Assembly: GCF_900116515.1 (NCBI RefSeq)
Contig: NZ_FPBA01000005.1
Location: forward strand, 186,001 to 250,000
Length of the DNA: 64,000 nt
Direction: 5' to 3'
DNA from: Geodermatophilus amargosae
GTDB lineage: Bacteria > Actinomycetota > Actinomycetes > Mycobacteriales > Geodermatophilaceae
Below are positions 24,254 through 32,935 of this stretch, piece by piece. The translations under genes were made by a program, and so were the position numbers. Position 1 is the first letter of the stretch. The number at the start of each line of letters is the position of its first letter. The notes below the pieces were generated by a model. The model did not search any database, was not told the DNA's origin, and saw only the letters and a list, made by a program, of their open reading frames with translations.

Positions 24254-26236
24254 CTAGCGGACCCCGCGCTCCCGGGCCAGCGCGACGTAGTGCTCGACCA
24301 GCGACGCGTCGTCGACGGCCCCGGGGTTGACCGCCTTCTCCGGCGGAACGCCCTGGAACAGCCGCTTCAGCGGGACCTCCAGCCGCTTGCCGGTCCGGGT
24401 GTGCGGGACGCCGGGCGCGACGAGGACCTCGTCGGGGACGTGCCGCGGGCTGGCGGAGCTGCGGATGGCGGCGCGGATCCGGCCGGTGAGCTCGTCGGTG
24501 AGCTCCGCGCCGGGCGCCATCTGCACGAACAGCGGCATCCAGTAGCCGCCGTCGCGCTGCTCGACGCCGAGGACGACGCAGTCGGCGATCTCCGGGAAGG
24601 ACTCGACGGCGGCGTAGATGTCGGCGGTGCCCATGCGCACGCCGCCGCGGTTGAGGGTCGAGTCCGAGCGGCCGGTGATGACGCAGGTGCCGCGCTCGGT
24701 GACCTCCATCCAGTCGCCGTGCCGCCAAACGCCCGGCCAGGGCTCGAAGTAGGCCTCGCGGTAGCGGGTGCCGTCGGGGTCGTTCCAGAAGTACAGCGGC
24801 ATCGACGGCATCGGCTCGGTGATCACCAGCTCGCCGAGCTCGCCCACCACCGGCTCGCCGTCCTCGTTCCACGCCGCCGCCGCGACGCCGAGCATCGGAC
24901 GCTGCAGCTCGCCGGCGGTCACCGGGAGCAGCAGCGTGCTGCCGATGAAGCCGGTGGCGACGTCGGTGCCGCCGGACGCCGAGCTGAGGAAGACGTCGCC
25001 GCCCACGGCGTCGTAGACCCAGTGGAACGCCGACGCGGGCAGCGGTGAGCCGGTGGACCCGATGACCCGCAGCGCCGACAGGTCGTGCGTCTCCCCCGGC
25101 CGGATGCCCGCCTTCTCGCAGGCGATGAGGTACCCGGCGCTGGTGCCCAGGTAGGTGATCCCCGTGCGCGCGGCGAGGGCGAACTGCGCGTCCACCGAGG
25201 GGTACGCCGGTGCGCCGTCGTGGACCACCACGGTCGCGCCGCGCAGCAGCGCCGAGGTGGCGATGTTCCACATGATCCAGGCGGTGGAGGCGTACCAGTA
25301 GAAGCGGTCGCCGGGGCCGACGTCGCCGTGCAGGCCCAGCTGCTTGTGCTCCTCGAGGGCCACGCCGCCATGGCCGTGCACGATCCCCTTGGGCAGCCCG
25401 GTGGTGCCCGACGAGTAGACGATCCACAGCGGGTGCTCGAACGGCAGCGCCTCGAACACCGGGTCCTGCCGGTCGGCGACGGCCTCGGCCCAGCCCAGTG
25501 CCCCCTGGGGCACCTCGTCGGGGAACAGCCGGGGCACGGAGATCGTCGTCCGCACGGTGGGCAGGGCGGCCCGCAGCTCGCCGACGACCTCCCGCCGGTC
25601 GTGGGCCTTCCCGTTGAACCGGTACCCGTCGACGGCGACCAGCACGGTGGGCTCGATCTGGGCGAAGCGGTCGAGCACCGCGCGGGTGCCGAAGTCCGGC
25701 GCGCAGGAGGACCACACCGCGCCGATCGACGCGGCGCCGAGGAAGGCGACCACCGCCTCCGGGACGTTGGGGAGGTACGCGGCGACGCGGTCCCCGCGCT
25801 GCACGCCAAGCCGGCGCAGGGTCGCCGCGAAGGCGCCCACCTGCGCGCGCAGCTCGGCCCAGGAGACCTCGACCGGTTCGGCGTCCTCGGCGACGGCGAT
25901 CAGTGCCGGGTGCTCGTCCGTGGCGTGCCGCAGGGCCTGCTCGGCGTAGTTGACCGTCGCGTCCGGGAACCACTCGGCGCCGGGCATCCCGCGCCGGGTG
26001 AGGACGCGGTCGTCGGGGACGCGCTCGGGGAGGACACCCGACCACACGGCGACGTCGGCCCAGAACTGGTCGAGGTGGTCGACCGACCAGCGCCAGATCG
26101 CGTCGTAGTCGGTCGGGTCCAGGTCGAGCCCGCGTCGGGCGGCCACCTCGCGGGCGAAGGCGGCGAGCCGGGTCGCCTCCCGGCCCTCCTGGGTGGGCTG
26201 CCAGAGCACCGGCGCGGGAGAGGTGTCAGCGGTCAC
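24254..26236 (-). CDS. acetoacetyl-CoA synthetase
   Basis: 660 residues, the normal length of acetoacetate-CoA ligase. The N-terminal ACAS-type cap contains WRWSVDHLDQFWADVAVW and GAEWFPDATVNYAEQ. The adenylation core has the P-loop YSSGTTGLPKGIVHGHGG and the motif GRSDSTLNRGGVRMG, and the C-terminal hinge-lysine region reads VPHTRTGKRLEVPLKRL. It activates acetoacetate with ATP and CoA in the cytoplasm, feeding ketone bodies or PHB degradation products into acetyl-CoA metabolism. GTG 26236 gives the family's N-terminus; the ribosome site is weak. A perfect TetR-type palindrome lies 53 bp upstream. A 180-bp gap with nothing recognisable separates it from the phosphatase gene. Confidence 0.92.
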   Translation of the reverse strand: MTADTSPAPVLWQPTQEGREATRLAAFAREVAARRGLDLDPTDYDAIWRWSVDHLDQFWADVAVWSGVLPERVPDDRVLTRRGMPGAEWFPDATVNYAEQALRHATDEHPALIAVAEDAEPVEVSWAELRAQVGAFAATLRRLGVQRGDRVAAYLPNVPEAVVAFLGAASIGAVWSSCAPDFGTRAVLDRFAQIEPTVLVAVDGYRFNGKAHDRREVVGELRAALPTVRTTISVPRLFPDEVPQGALGWAEAVADRQDPVFEALPFEHPLWIVYSSGTTGLPKGIVHGHGGVALEEHKQLGLHGDVGPGDRFYWYASTAWIMWNIATSALLRGATVVVHDGAPAYPSVDAQFALAARTGITYLGTSAGYLIACEKAGIRPGETHDLSALRVIGSTGSPLPASAFHWVYDAVGGDVFLSSASGGTDVATGFIGSTLLLPVTAGELQRPMLGVAAAAWNEDGEPVVGELGELVITEPMPSMPLYFWNDPDGTRYREAYFEPWPGVWRHGDWMEVTERGTCVITGRSDSTLNRGGVRMGTADIYAAVESFPEIADCVVLGVEQRDGGYWMPLFVQMAPGAELTDELTGRIRAAIRSSASPRHVPDEVLVAPGVPHTRTGKRLEVPLKRLFQGVPPEKAVNPGAVDDASLVEHYVALARERGVR

Positions 26237-26288
26237 GGCAGCACCCTGCCACTGCCCCCGTGGCGGCGGCACGGCTGTCCTGCCACTC

Positions 26289-26308
26289 ACCGAACGTGAC
26301 CGTTCGGT
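26289..26308. promoter_or_regulatory. TetR-type operator palindrome
   Basis: ACCGAACG-TGAC-CGTTCGGT, a perfect 8-bp inverted repeat with 4-base spacer, the shape of TetR-family operators. It lies 53 bp before the acetoacetyl-CoA synthetase start and 105 bp before the secreted protein gene on the other strand. No tetR gene is in the window. Confidence 0.75.
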
Positions 26309-26412
26309 ATGCCGGTCCACCCCATCAGGCGACCGGGTCCAGCTGGCGCCCTCCGTGACCGACCGGCTCCAATGAGTGAGCACCATGTCGGACGACACCA
26401 GGGGGAGGTGCG

Positions 26413-27363
26413 ATGACCGAGCGTCCTGTGCCGCCTGGCCGTCGCGCCCGCCTGGCCCGGTGGAGGGGACGGACCCTCGTCCTCGCCGGGATCGGTGCCG
26501 GGGTCTGGCTGGCCGGCGCGTCCACCGCCTCGGCCGACGAGCCGCCGCCCGGCGGCCTGCTCGGGACGGTCACCGCACCGGTGGGGCAGGTCGTGGAAGC
26601 GGTCGTCCCGCCCGTCGTCCAGCCCGTCGTCCAGCCCGTCGTCTCGCCCGTGGCCCAGACCGTCGCGCCGTTGGTGACGCCGGTGGCCGAGGCGGTCGCG
26701 CCGGTGACGGCACCGCTGCGCGACGTCGTCGCACCCGTCGGCCGCGTCGTCGCCCCGGTGACGGACGCCGTCGCTCCTGTCGTCACCCCCGTGACGGAGG
26801 TGCTGTCCCCCGTCACGGACGCCCTGACGCCGGTCACCGAGGCCCTGACCCCGGTCACGGACACGCTGACCCCCGTCACCGACGTCCTGGACCCGGTCAC
26901 CGGTGAGCTCCCCCCGGTGACCGACGCCCTCCCGCCGGTCGCCGGCGTGCTGACGCCTGCTCTCGACGGCGTCGACGTCGCCGCGGTCGCCACCCCCGAC
27001 GCCACGGCGCCGTACGCCCCGGTGGCGGTCACCGCCGACCCCGCGGACCTGCGGGACGGCCAGGCGCCGGTCCGCTCCACCGAGGGCACCGGCACCGCCC
27101 GGGACGACGCCGGCTCGCCCGTCGCCGTCCCGTCCCCCGTGGTCCCGGCCGCGCCGCTCGCGCCGGCCGTCCCGGTGGTGCCGGCCGTCCCGGCGTCCGC
27201 GGGCACCGCGGCCGGCGGTGCCGGCTCCGACCGCGACCAGCTCCCCTACGACCTCGGCACGACCGTTCCCGTCGCGCCGCAGGCGGCGGCGCAGGCCGCC
27301 TCCGCCGAGGCCCGGGACGCCGCCGCCGGCGACCCGGTCGACCCCGCCAGCTCCCCCGACTGA
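26413..27363 (+). CDS. secreted Pro-Val-Thr-rich repeat protein
   Basis: 316 residues. A basic start (RRARLARWRGR) and hydrophobic core (LVLAGIGAGVWLAGAS) end in ASA|DE near residue 42, a Sec signal peptide. From about 50 to 180 the sequence is built of short units such as PVTDALTP, PVTEALTP and PVTDTLTP with a seven-residue period; the rest is Ala/Pro/Val-rich. No cysteine, sorting signal or catalytic motif is seen, so it may be a wall-spanning or surface spacer protein. ATG 26413 follows GGGGGAGG. The LAxTG-anchored chaplin-like gene is 92 bp downstream, and both may act at the cell surface. Function unknown. Confidence 0.8.
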   Translation: MTERPVPPGRRARLARWRGRTLVLAGIGAGVWLAGASTASADEPPPGGLLGTVTAPVGQVVEAVVPPVVQPVVQPVVSPVAQTVAPLVTPVAEAVAPVTAPLRDVVAPVGRVVAPVTDAVAPVVTPVTEVLSPVTDALTPVTEALTPVTDTLTPVTDVLDPVTGELPPVTDALPPVAGVLTPALDGVDVAAVATPDATAPYAPVAVTADPADLRDGQAPVRSTEGTGTARDDAGSPVAVPSPVVPAAPLAPAVPVVPAVPASAGTAAGGAGSDRDQLPYDLGTTVPVAPQAAAQAASAEARDAAAGDPVDPASSPD

Positions 27364-27455
27364 GGAACGCGCTCCCGGCTCCCCGAGCCGGTCGCAGCGC
27401 ACGCCCCGCCGTCCCGTCCGGGACCGCGGTCCTCACCCCAGTCAGGAGAACTCCC

Positions 27456-28775
27456 ATGCACACCTGGGCCAACCGCGCCCTGCGCGTGGCACTGATGACC
27501 GGCGGCCTCGTGGCCCTCGGCACCGGTGTCGCCGCCGCCTCCGACGACCTCGACGTGACGGTGCCGGTCACCGTCGCCGACAACGCCCTCGGTGTCCTCG
27601 ACACCGGCACCCCGGTCGGCGGGGTGGAGCTGCCCGCTGTCTCCCAGGACCTCGCCCTCGACCTGGGCCCGGTCACCGTCTCCGTGCCCGTCACGATCGG
27701 CGGCAACGACGCCTCCGTCGCCGGCGGCACCGCCACCCAGGAGCCGGCCGCGCCCGCGCCCGGCAGCACCGCGCCGGCCGACGTCGTGGTGCCGGTGACC
27801 GTCGTCGGCAACGCGGTCGGCGTGCTCGGCGACGCCGAGGCCGGCGGCACCGCTCCCGCCACCCCTGACGGCGCGGTGACCGCGCCCGTCACGGTCTGCG
27901 GCAACGGCGCCGGCGTGCTCGGCGACGCCTCCGGGGACTGCACCCAGGCCGGTGCTCCGGCGCCCGCCCCGACCGACGCGGGCCCGCTCGGCGGCGTGCT
28001 CGACGTCGACGTCCCCGTGACCGTCTGCGGGAACGGCGCCGGCCTGCTCGGCGACGCCGCCGGGGACTGCACCCCGGCGACCTCCGGCGGCGGTACGGGC
28101 TCGGACGGAGACGGCGGCCTGCTCGACGTCGACGTCCCCGTGACCGTCTGCGGCAACGGCCTGGGCCTGCTCGGCGACGCTGCCGGGGACTGCACCCCGG
28201 CCACCTCCGGCAGCGGCTCCGGCGGCTCCGGCTCCGGGAACGGCTCCGACGGCGGCATCGACGTCGACGTGCCGGTGACGGTGTGCGGGGTGGGCCTCGG
28301 CCTGCTCGGTGACGCCGTCGGGGACTGCGCCCCGGCGACCGACCCCACCGACCCGACCGACCCCACGGAGCCGACCGAACCGACGGACCCCGAGGGCCCG
28401 CAGGACCCGGGCACGCCGGAGGACGGCGCGGGGAACGGCTCGGGCACCCCGGGCCACGGCCCGCGGAACGGCACCGGTCACGGCCTCGGTCACGGCCTCG
28501 GTCACGGCCTCGGTCACGGCATCGTCCGGCCGGCGTCCGCGACCGGGTCCATGTCGGCGGGGTCCATGTCGGCGGGGTCCATGTCGGCGGGGTCCATGTC
28601 GGCGGGGTCCTGGTCGGGCGGCCCGTGGGCGGCGTCCGACCGGTCCGGGGACACCGGGCAGCTGGCCTACACCGGCACGGAGACGGCGACCGCCCTCGGG
28701 GCGGCCCTGCTGGCCCTCGCGCTGGGGAGCGGCCTGACCCTCACCGGCCGGCGCCGCCGGGTGGACACGGTCTGA
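27456..28775 (+). CDS. chaplin-like repeat surface protein with LAxTG sorting signal
   Basis: 439 residues. A signal peptide (to about residue 28, AAA|SDD) is followed by seven related units. The first three lack cysteine (TVPVTVADNALGVL, SVPVTIGGNDASV, VVPVTVVGNAVGVLG). The last four read VPVTVCGNGxGLLGDAxGDC with cysteine pairs at 148/162, 191/205, 232/246 and 277/291. This resembles chaplin domains (VPVNVCGN...C), which form amyloid surface layers on aerial hyphae of Streptomyces. After Asp/Pro-Thr, His-Gly-Leu and Gly-Ser-Met-Ser-Ala repeats come LAYTG (403-407), a hydrophobic helix and RRRR, a class E sortase signal. It is therefore predicted to be covalently attached to the wall. ATG 27456 follows CAGGAG. 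Confidence 0.85.
   Translation: MHTWANRALRVALMTGGLVALGTGVAAASDDLDVTVPVTVADNALGVLDTGTPVGGVELPAVSQDLALDLGPVTVSVPVTIGGNDASVAGGTATQEPAAPAPGSTAPADVVVPVTVVGNAVGVLGDAEAGGTAPATPDGAVTAPVTVCGNGAGVLGDASGDCTQAGAPAPAPTDAGPLGGVLDVDVPVTVCGNGAGLLGDAAGDCTPATSGGGTGSDGDGGLLDVDVPVTVCGNGLGLLGDAAGDCTPATSGSGSGGSGSGNGSDGGIDVDVPVTVCGVGLGLLGDAVGDCAPATDPTDPTDPTEPTEPTDPEGPQDPGTPEDGAGNGSGTPGHGPRNGTGHGLGHGLGHGLGHGIVRPASATGSMSAGSMSAGSMSAGSMSAGSWSGGPWAASDRSGDTGQLAYTGTETATALGAALLALALGSGLTLTGRRRRVDTV
28476..28523 (+). repeat. 12-bp tandem repeat inside surface protein gene
   Basis: GGTCACGGCCTC occurs three times exactly and once partly, coding for Gly-His-Gly-Leu. Identical third positions mean the copies are young, so copy number probably varies between strains. 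Confidence 0.85.
28545..28619 (+). repeat. 15-bp tandem repeat inside surface protein gene
   Basis: GGGTCCATGTCGGCG occurs four times exactly and a fifth time with changes, coding for Gly-Ser-Met-Ser-Ala. The exact repeats suggest recent slippage. Confidence 0.88.
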
Positions 28776-28809
28776 CCGGCACTGCCTGATCGGCACCGCC
28801 TGACCCGTA

Positions 28810-28849
28810 CCGCGGGCCCGGCCGGCAGCGTCGCCGGCCGGGTCCGCGG
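28810..28849 (+). terminator. 17-bp hairpin terminator
   Basis: CCGCGGGCCCGGCCGGC pairs with GCCGGCCGGGTCCGCGG with one G-U, loop of six, 34 bp after the surface protein stop. Confidence 0.8.
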
Positions 28850-28887
28850 ACGGGCGCGCCCTCCCGCTCCCTGCGACGATCACCGTC

Positions 28888-29295
28888 GTGACGGAGCCGG
28901 AGCCCAGGACCGAACGCAACGTGCTGGGCGGGACGCTCGAGGCGTGCGGCACCGAGCCGCTGACCGGCTTCTACCGGGACGGGTCCTGCCGCACCGGCCC
29001 GGACGACCTCGGCAGCCACACGGTCTGCACGGTCGTCTCCCGGGAGTTCCTCGCCCTGCAGCGCGAGCTCGGCAACGACCTCACGACGCCGCGGCCGGAG
29101 TACGGCTTCCCGGGTCTGCGGCCCGGGGACCGCTGGTGCGTCGTCGCCACCCGGTGGCTGCAGGCCTACCGCGCGGGTGCCGCCGCCGGGGTGGTCCTGG
29201 CGGCCACGAACGAGCGGTCGCTGGAGATCGTGCCGCTGTCCGCGCTGCGCCAGTACGCCGTCGACGTGCCCGACGACGTCAGCGACCTGGAATGA
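28888..29295 (+). CDS. DUF2237 family protein
   Basis: 135 residues with the DUF2237 pattern: NVLGGTLEACGTEPLTGFYRDGSC near the start, HTVCTVVSREFLALQRELGNDL in the middle and PGDRWCVVATRWLQAY later. Four cysteines, two of them in positions conserved in the family, might bind a metal, but the biochemical role is not known. There is no signal peptide. GTG 28888 is the first start that allows the whole conserved domain. The glutathione peroxidase gene is 55 bp downstream in the same direction. Confidence 0.85.
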   Translation: MTEPEPRTERNVLGGTLEACGTEPLTGFYRDGSCRTGPDDLGSHTVCTVVSREFLALQRELGNDLTTPRPEYGFPGLRPGDRWCVVATRWLQAYRAGAAAGVVLAATNERSLEIVPLSALRQYAVDVPDDVSDLE

Positions 29296-29350
29296 GCCGG
29301 GCACCCCGCGCGCTGCTGCGGTCGACCGGCTACGCCTGCGAGGAGTCCCC

Positions 29351-29845
29351 GTGACCGACCTGCTCGACCTGCCCGTCTCGACCTTGCAGGGCGAGGACAC
29401 CACCCTCGGCGCGCTGACCGGCGGCGGTCCAGCCCTGGTGGTCAACGTGGCCAGCCGGTGCGGTCTGACCCCGCAGTACACCCAGCTCGAGGAGCTGCAG
29501 CGGGAGTACGGTCCGCGCGGGTTCACCGTCGTCGGCGTCCCGTGCAACCAGTTCGCCGGACAGGAGCCGGGCACCGCCGAGGAGATCGCCGGGTTCTGCT
29601 CGGCCACCTACGGCGTCACGTTCCCGATGACCGGCAAGGTCGAGGTGAACGGGGACGGCGCGCACCCGGTCTACCAGCGGCTCACCGAGGCCCCCGACGC
29701 CGCCGGCGAGTCCGGGCCGGTGCAGTGGAACTTCGAGAAGTTCCTGGTCGACGCCGACGGCGCGGTGGTCGCGCGGTTCCGCCCGATGACCGACCCTGGC
29801 GCGCCCGAGGTCCGGACGGCGATCGAGGCCCTGCTCCCCCGCTGA
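29351..29845 (+). CDS. glutathione-peroxidase-family thiol peroxidase
   Basis: 164 residues. The thioredoxin-like fold carries the catalytic tetrad: peroxidatic Cys37 in NVASRCGLTPQYTQLEEL, Gln in GVPCNQFAGQEPG, and Trp-Asn in VQWNFEKFLVD. It is the cysteine, not selenocysteine, version. Such bacterial enzymes usually take electrons from thioredoxin rather than glutathione, which suits an actinobacterium expected to use mycothiol. It reduces H2O2 or organic hydroperoxides in the cytoplasm. GTG 29351 has GGAG five bases upstream. Confidence 0.93.
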   Translation: MTDLLDLPVSTLQGEDTTLGALTGGGPALVVNVASRCGLTPQYTQLEELQREYGPRGFTVVGVPCNQFAGQEPGTAEEIAGFCSATYGVTFPMTGKVEVNGDGAHPVYQRLTEAPDAAGESGPVQWNFEKFLVDADGAVVARFRPMTDPGAPEVRTAIEALLPR

Positions 29846-29966
29846 CCTCCCGCTCCGGCGTTGCCGGGGATCCTCGCGGACCGCCGGCGCTGCAGGACCG
29901 GCGACACACGGGGAACGCCGTCGATCCAGGGCGCCGGAGCCCGCGCAGCGGAGCAGCATTCCCTGC

Positions 29967-30683
29967 ATGGCCGACCTGCACTTCTACTTCGACCCGGTGT
30001 GCCCCTTCGCGTGGCTGACCAGCCGGTGGGTCCGCACCGTGGCCGCCCAGCGCGAGTACGACGTCGACTGGCGGTTCATCTCGCTGCGGCTGCTCAACGC
30101 GCACGTGGACTACGACAGCCACTTCCCGCCCGAGTACGAGGCCGGCCACACCGCCGGGCTCCGGCTGCTGCGGGTCGCCGCCCGCACGCGGGAGGAGCAC
30201 GGCCGCGCGGCGGTCGGCACGCTGTACGAGCGTCTCGGCGAGCGGATCCACGACACCGAGCCCGACCGGCCGGGCACGGCCGCCGAGCGCGGCACCCGCG
30301 CCTACCTGGAGCCGGTGCTCGAGCGCGCCGGCCTGCCGGCCGACCTCGCCGCCGCCCTCGACGACGACCGCTGGGACGCCGTCGTCCAGGCGGAGACCGA
30401 CGAGGCGCTGGCGCTGACCGGCAAGGACGTCGGGACGCCGATCCTGCACTTCGAGCCGCCGGAGGGCGTGGCCTTCTTCGGCCCGGTCATCAGCCGGGTA
30501 CCGCCGGAGGACCGCGCGGCCGAGCTGTGGGACCACGTGGTGGGACTGGCGCGCTTCCCCGGGTTCGCCGAACTGAAGCGGAGCCTGCGCGAGCGGCCGC
30601 AGCTGGTCTCGGCGGGCGTCGCTCCCGGGGAGGCCGGGGTGCAGGAGGACTGGCACGGCGGGAGCCGCCGCACGAAGCGGTGA
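29967..30683 (+). CDS. DsbA-like (mycothiol-dependent nitroreductase type) protein
   Basis: 238 residues of thioredoxin fold with a helical insertion. The N-terminus MADLHFYFDPVCPFAW has a single active-site cysteine (C12), CPFA in place of CPxC. The later cis-Pro loop is KDVGTPILHF. The lay-out is like Rv2466c-type enzymes, which use mycothiol, but the second cysteine is absent, so a monothiol or glutaredoxin-like mechanism is likely. No signal peptide, so cytoplasmic. It stands 120 bp after the peroxidase gene and 34 bp before the iron box. Confidence 0.8.
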   Translation: MADLHFYFDPVCPFAWLTSRWVRTVAAQREYDVDWRFISLRLLNAHVDYDSHFPPEYEAGHTAGLRLLRVAARTREEHGRAAVGTLYERLGERIHDTEPDRPGTAAERGTRAYLEPVLERAGLPADLAAALDDDRWDAVVQAETDEALALTGKDVGTPILHFEPPEGVAFFGPVISRVPPEDRAAELWDHVVGLARFPGFAELKRSLRERPQLVSAGVAPGEAGVQEDWHGGSRRTKR

Positions 30684-30716
30684 GCCGGGGCGGGTGACCG
30701 GTCCCGCTCCGGGTAA

Positions 30717-30735
30717 TAAGGTGAGCCTTGCCTGA
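30717..30735 (+). promoter_or_regulatory. iron box (DmdR/IdeR/DtxR type)
   Basis: TAAGGTGAGCCTTGCCTGA closely matches the 19-bp consensus TTAGGTTAGSCTAACCTAA (either strand) and lies 24 bp before the first permease gene. Iron-loaded DmdR/IdeR would repress the operon. Confidence 0.85.
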
Positions 30736-30758
30736 CCTCGACCGTCCGGAGCTGCCCG

Positions 30759-31829
30759 GTGTCCGTCCCCAGCGTGACCCGCGCTCCGGCGGCGACCCCG
30801 GGGACCGCCGCGCACGCCGGGCGGACCGTCCGCACCCGGCGCCGGGTGCTCGGCCTGCTCGTCCTGCTGCTCCTGGTCGTGGCCGCGTGCGCGGCCAGCA
30901 TCGCGATCGGCTCCCGCCCGCTGGGCCCGGGCACCGCGTGGACCGCCCTCACCGACCGCTCCCTGCGGACCGAGGAGGCGGTCATCGTCTGGGACCTGCG
31001 GGTCCCGCGCACTGCGCTCGGGCTCATGGTCGGGGCGGCGCTCGGCGTCTCCGGCGCGCTCATCCAGGGGCACACCCGCAACCCGCTCGGCGACCCCGGC
31101 CTGCTCGGCGTGACCGCCGGCGCCTCCTTCGCCGTCGTCCTGGCCATCGTGCTGCTCGGCGTCGGCACCCCGGCCGGCTACGTCTGGTTCGCCTTCGCCG
31201 GGGCGCTGGCCGGCACGGTCGCCGTCTACGTGCTCGGGTCGGCCGGACGGGGCGGGGCCACGCCGGTCACCCTCGCGCTGGCCGGGTCGGCGCTGAGCGC
31301 GCTGCTGTTCGCGCTGGTGCGCACGATGCTCATCAGCGACTCCGACTCCCTCGATGCCTTCCGGTTCTGGGTGGTCGGCGCGCTGGCCGGCCGTGGTGCC
31401 GACGTCGCCTGGCAGGTCGCGCCGTTCATCGCGGCGGGCCTGGTGCTCGCCCTGCTCAACGCGCCGGCGCTCGACCTGCTCGGCCTCGGCGAGGACGTCG
31501 CCCGCGGCCTGGGCCAGCGGATCTGGCTGGCCCGCCTGACCGGGCTCGGCGCCACGACGCTGCTCGCCGGCGCGGCCACCGCCGCGTGCGGGCCGATCGC
31601 CTTCGTCGGCCTGGTCGCCCCGCACGTCGTCCGCGCGTTCACCGGCCCGGCGCACCGCTGGCTGGTGCCCTGCGCCGGCCTGCTCGGCGCGGTCCTGCTG
31701 CTGACCGCCGACGTCCTCGGCCGGGTGGTCGCCCGCCCCGGCGAGCTGCAGGTCGGGATCGTGCTCGCGCTCGTCGGCTGCCCCTTCTTCGTGGCGCTGG
31801 TGCGCCGCCGGCGGACGGCGACCCTGTGA
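30759..31829 (+). CDS. siderophore ABC transporter permease, FecCD family
   Basis: 356 residues with nine to ten membrane helices. Family motifs: [44 protein letters not shown] near the start and [20 protein letters not shown] near the end. It forms half of the membrane channel for ferric-siderophore import and docks the ATPase through its cytoplasmic loop. GTG 30759 is used, downstream of the iron box, with CCGGAG upstream. Its stop overlaps the second permease start by GTGA. Regulation by iron is expected from the box. Confidence 0.92.
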   Translation: MSVPSVTRAPAATPGTAAHAGRTVRTRRRVLGLLVLLLLVVAACAASIAIGSRPLGPGTAWTALTDRSLRTEEAVIVWDLRVPRTALGLMVGAALGVSGALIQGHTRNPLGDPGLLGVTAGASFAVVLAIVLLGVGTPAGYVWFAFAGALAGTVAVYVLGSAGRGGATPVTLALAGSALSALLFALVRTMLISDSDSLDAFRFWVVGALAGRGADVAWQVAPFIAAGLVLALLNAPALDLLGLGEDVARGLGQRIWLARLTGLGATTLLAGAATAACGPIAFVGLVAPHVVRAFTGPAHRWLVPCAGLLGAVLLLTADVLGRVVARPGELQVGIVLALVGCPFFVALVRRRRTATL

Positions 31830-32935
31830 CCGCCACCGTCAGCACCGTCCGGCAGACGACGCCGCCCGAGCCCGGCGGCCGCCCGGCGGGGCGTGCGGTC
31901 ACGCTGCGCCTGGGCCCGGTTTCGGCGCGGTTCCGCTGGCGCGCCGTCGTCGTGCCGGTGGTCGCCTCCGCCGTCGTCGTGGTGCTCGGCGCGCTGAGCC
32001 TGGGCCGCGGCGACTACCCGATCGGCGTCGGCGACGTGCTGCGCACGCTGGCCGGCGCCGGGGAGCAGGGCCAGCGCTTCATCGTGCTGGACCTGCGGGC
32101 GCCGCGGATCCTCGTCGGCGTGCTCGTGGGGGCGGCTCTCGGCCTGGCCGGGGCGCTGTTCCAGACCTTCGCCCGCAACCCGCTGGCCTCCCCGGACGTC
32201 CTCGGCATCACGCAGGGCGCCTCGGTCGGGGCCGTCGCGGCGATCACGCTGTCGGGCGGTTCCTCGGCCGGGGAGCTGCTCGGCGGCCTCGGCGTACCGC
32301 TCGCGGCGCTGGCCGGCGCGCTGGGAGCCGGCGCGCTGCTGTTCACCCTCGCCTGGCGGTCCGGCCTCGACGGCTTCCGGCTGGTGCTGGTGGGCATCGC
32401 GCTGTGGTCCGCGGGCCAGGCGCTCACCGACTGGCTGCTCACCGGCGCGCAGATCCACGACGCCTCGGCGGCCTACGTGTGGATCACCGGCTCGCTCAAC
32501 GCCCGCTCCTGGGACCAGGCGGAGCCGCTGCTGCTCTCGCTGGCCGTGCTCGTCCCGCTGGCGCTGGCCGCCGGCCGCGTGCTCGGTGTGCTGCAGTTCG
32601 GCGACGACACCGCGCGCGGTCTCGGCGTCCGGGTGGCGCGGGCCCAGGGCGCCGTCGTCGTGGTGGCCGTCCTGCTCGTGGCGACGGCCGTGGCCGCGGC
32701 CGGGCCGATCGCCTTCGTCGCGCTGATCGTCCCGCAGGTCGCCGTCCGGCTGACCGGGGGCTCGCGGCCACCGCTGCTGGCCTCCGCGCTGTGCGGCGCG
32801 GCCCTCGTCACCGGGGCCGACCTGCTCACCCGCACCGTCCTGCCCGAGGCGCTGCCGGTGGGGATCCTCACCGCCGCGGTCGGCGCCCCCTACCTGCTCT
32901 GGCTGCTCGTCCGCGGGAGGCGGACCCCCGCATGA
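31826..32935 (+). CDS. siderophore ABC transporter permease, FecCD family (second subunit)
   Basis: 369 residues. [46 protein letters not shown] and [21 protein letters not shown] are the FecCD motifs. It pairs with the preceding permease as a heterodimer, the usual arrangement in catecholate or hydroxamate siderophore importers of actinobacteria. The first 50 residues are a longer cytoplasmic N-terminus. GTG 31826 overlaps the upstream stop, and its own stop overlaps the ATPase ATG as ATGA. Confidence 0.92.
   Translation: MTATVSTVRQTTPPEPGGRPAGRAVTLRLGPVSARFRWRAVVVPVVASAVVVVLGALSLGRGDYPIGVGDVLRTLAGAGEQGQRFIVLDLRAPRILVGVLVGAALGLAGALFQTFARNPLASPDVLGITQGASVGAVAAITLSGGSSAGELLGGLGVPLAALAGALGAGALLFTLAWRSGLDGFRLVLVGIALWSAGQALTDWLLTGAQIHDASAAYVWITGSLNARSWDQAEPLLLSLAVLVPLALAAGRVLGVLQFGDDTARGLGVRVARAQGAVVVVAVLLVATAVAAAGPIAFVALIVPQVAVRLTGGSRPPLLASALCGAALVTGADLLTRTVLPEALPVGILTAAVGAPYLLWLLVRGRRTPA

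Noticed and set aside
22881-26045. 1054-codon minus frame joining the acetoacetyl-CoA synthetase region with the SpoIIE phosphatase
   Set aside because: The upstream part is a shifted frame of the synthetase gene. Only the part after 24071 is a real protein.
26580-26930. Short repeats that could be mistaken for a CRISPR array
   Set aside because: The repeats are in-frame PVT units with varied third positions and no constant spacer length. No cas genes are nearby.
29441-29470. Selenocysteine in the glutathione peroxidase
   Set aside because: The active-site codon is TGC (Cys37), not TGA.
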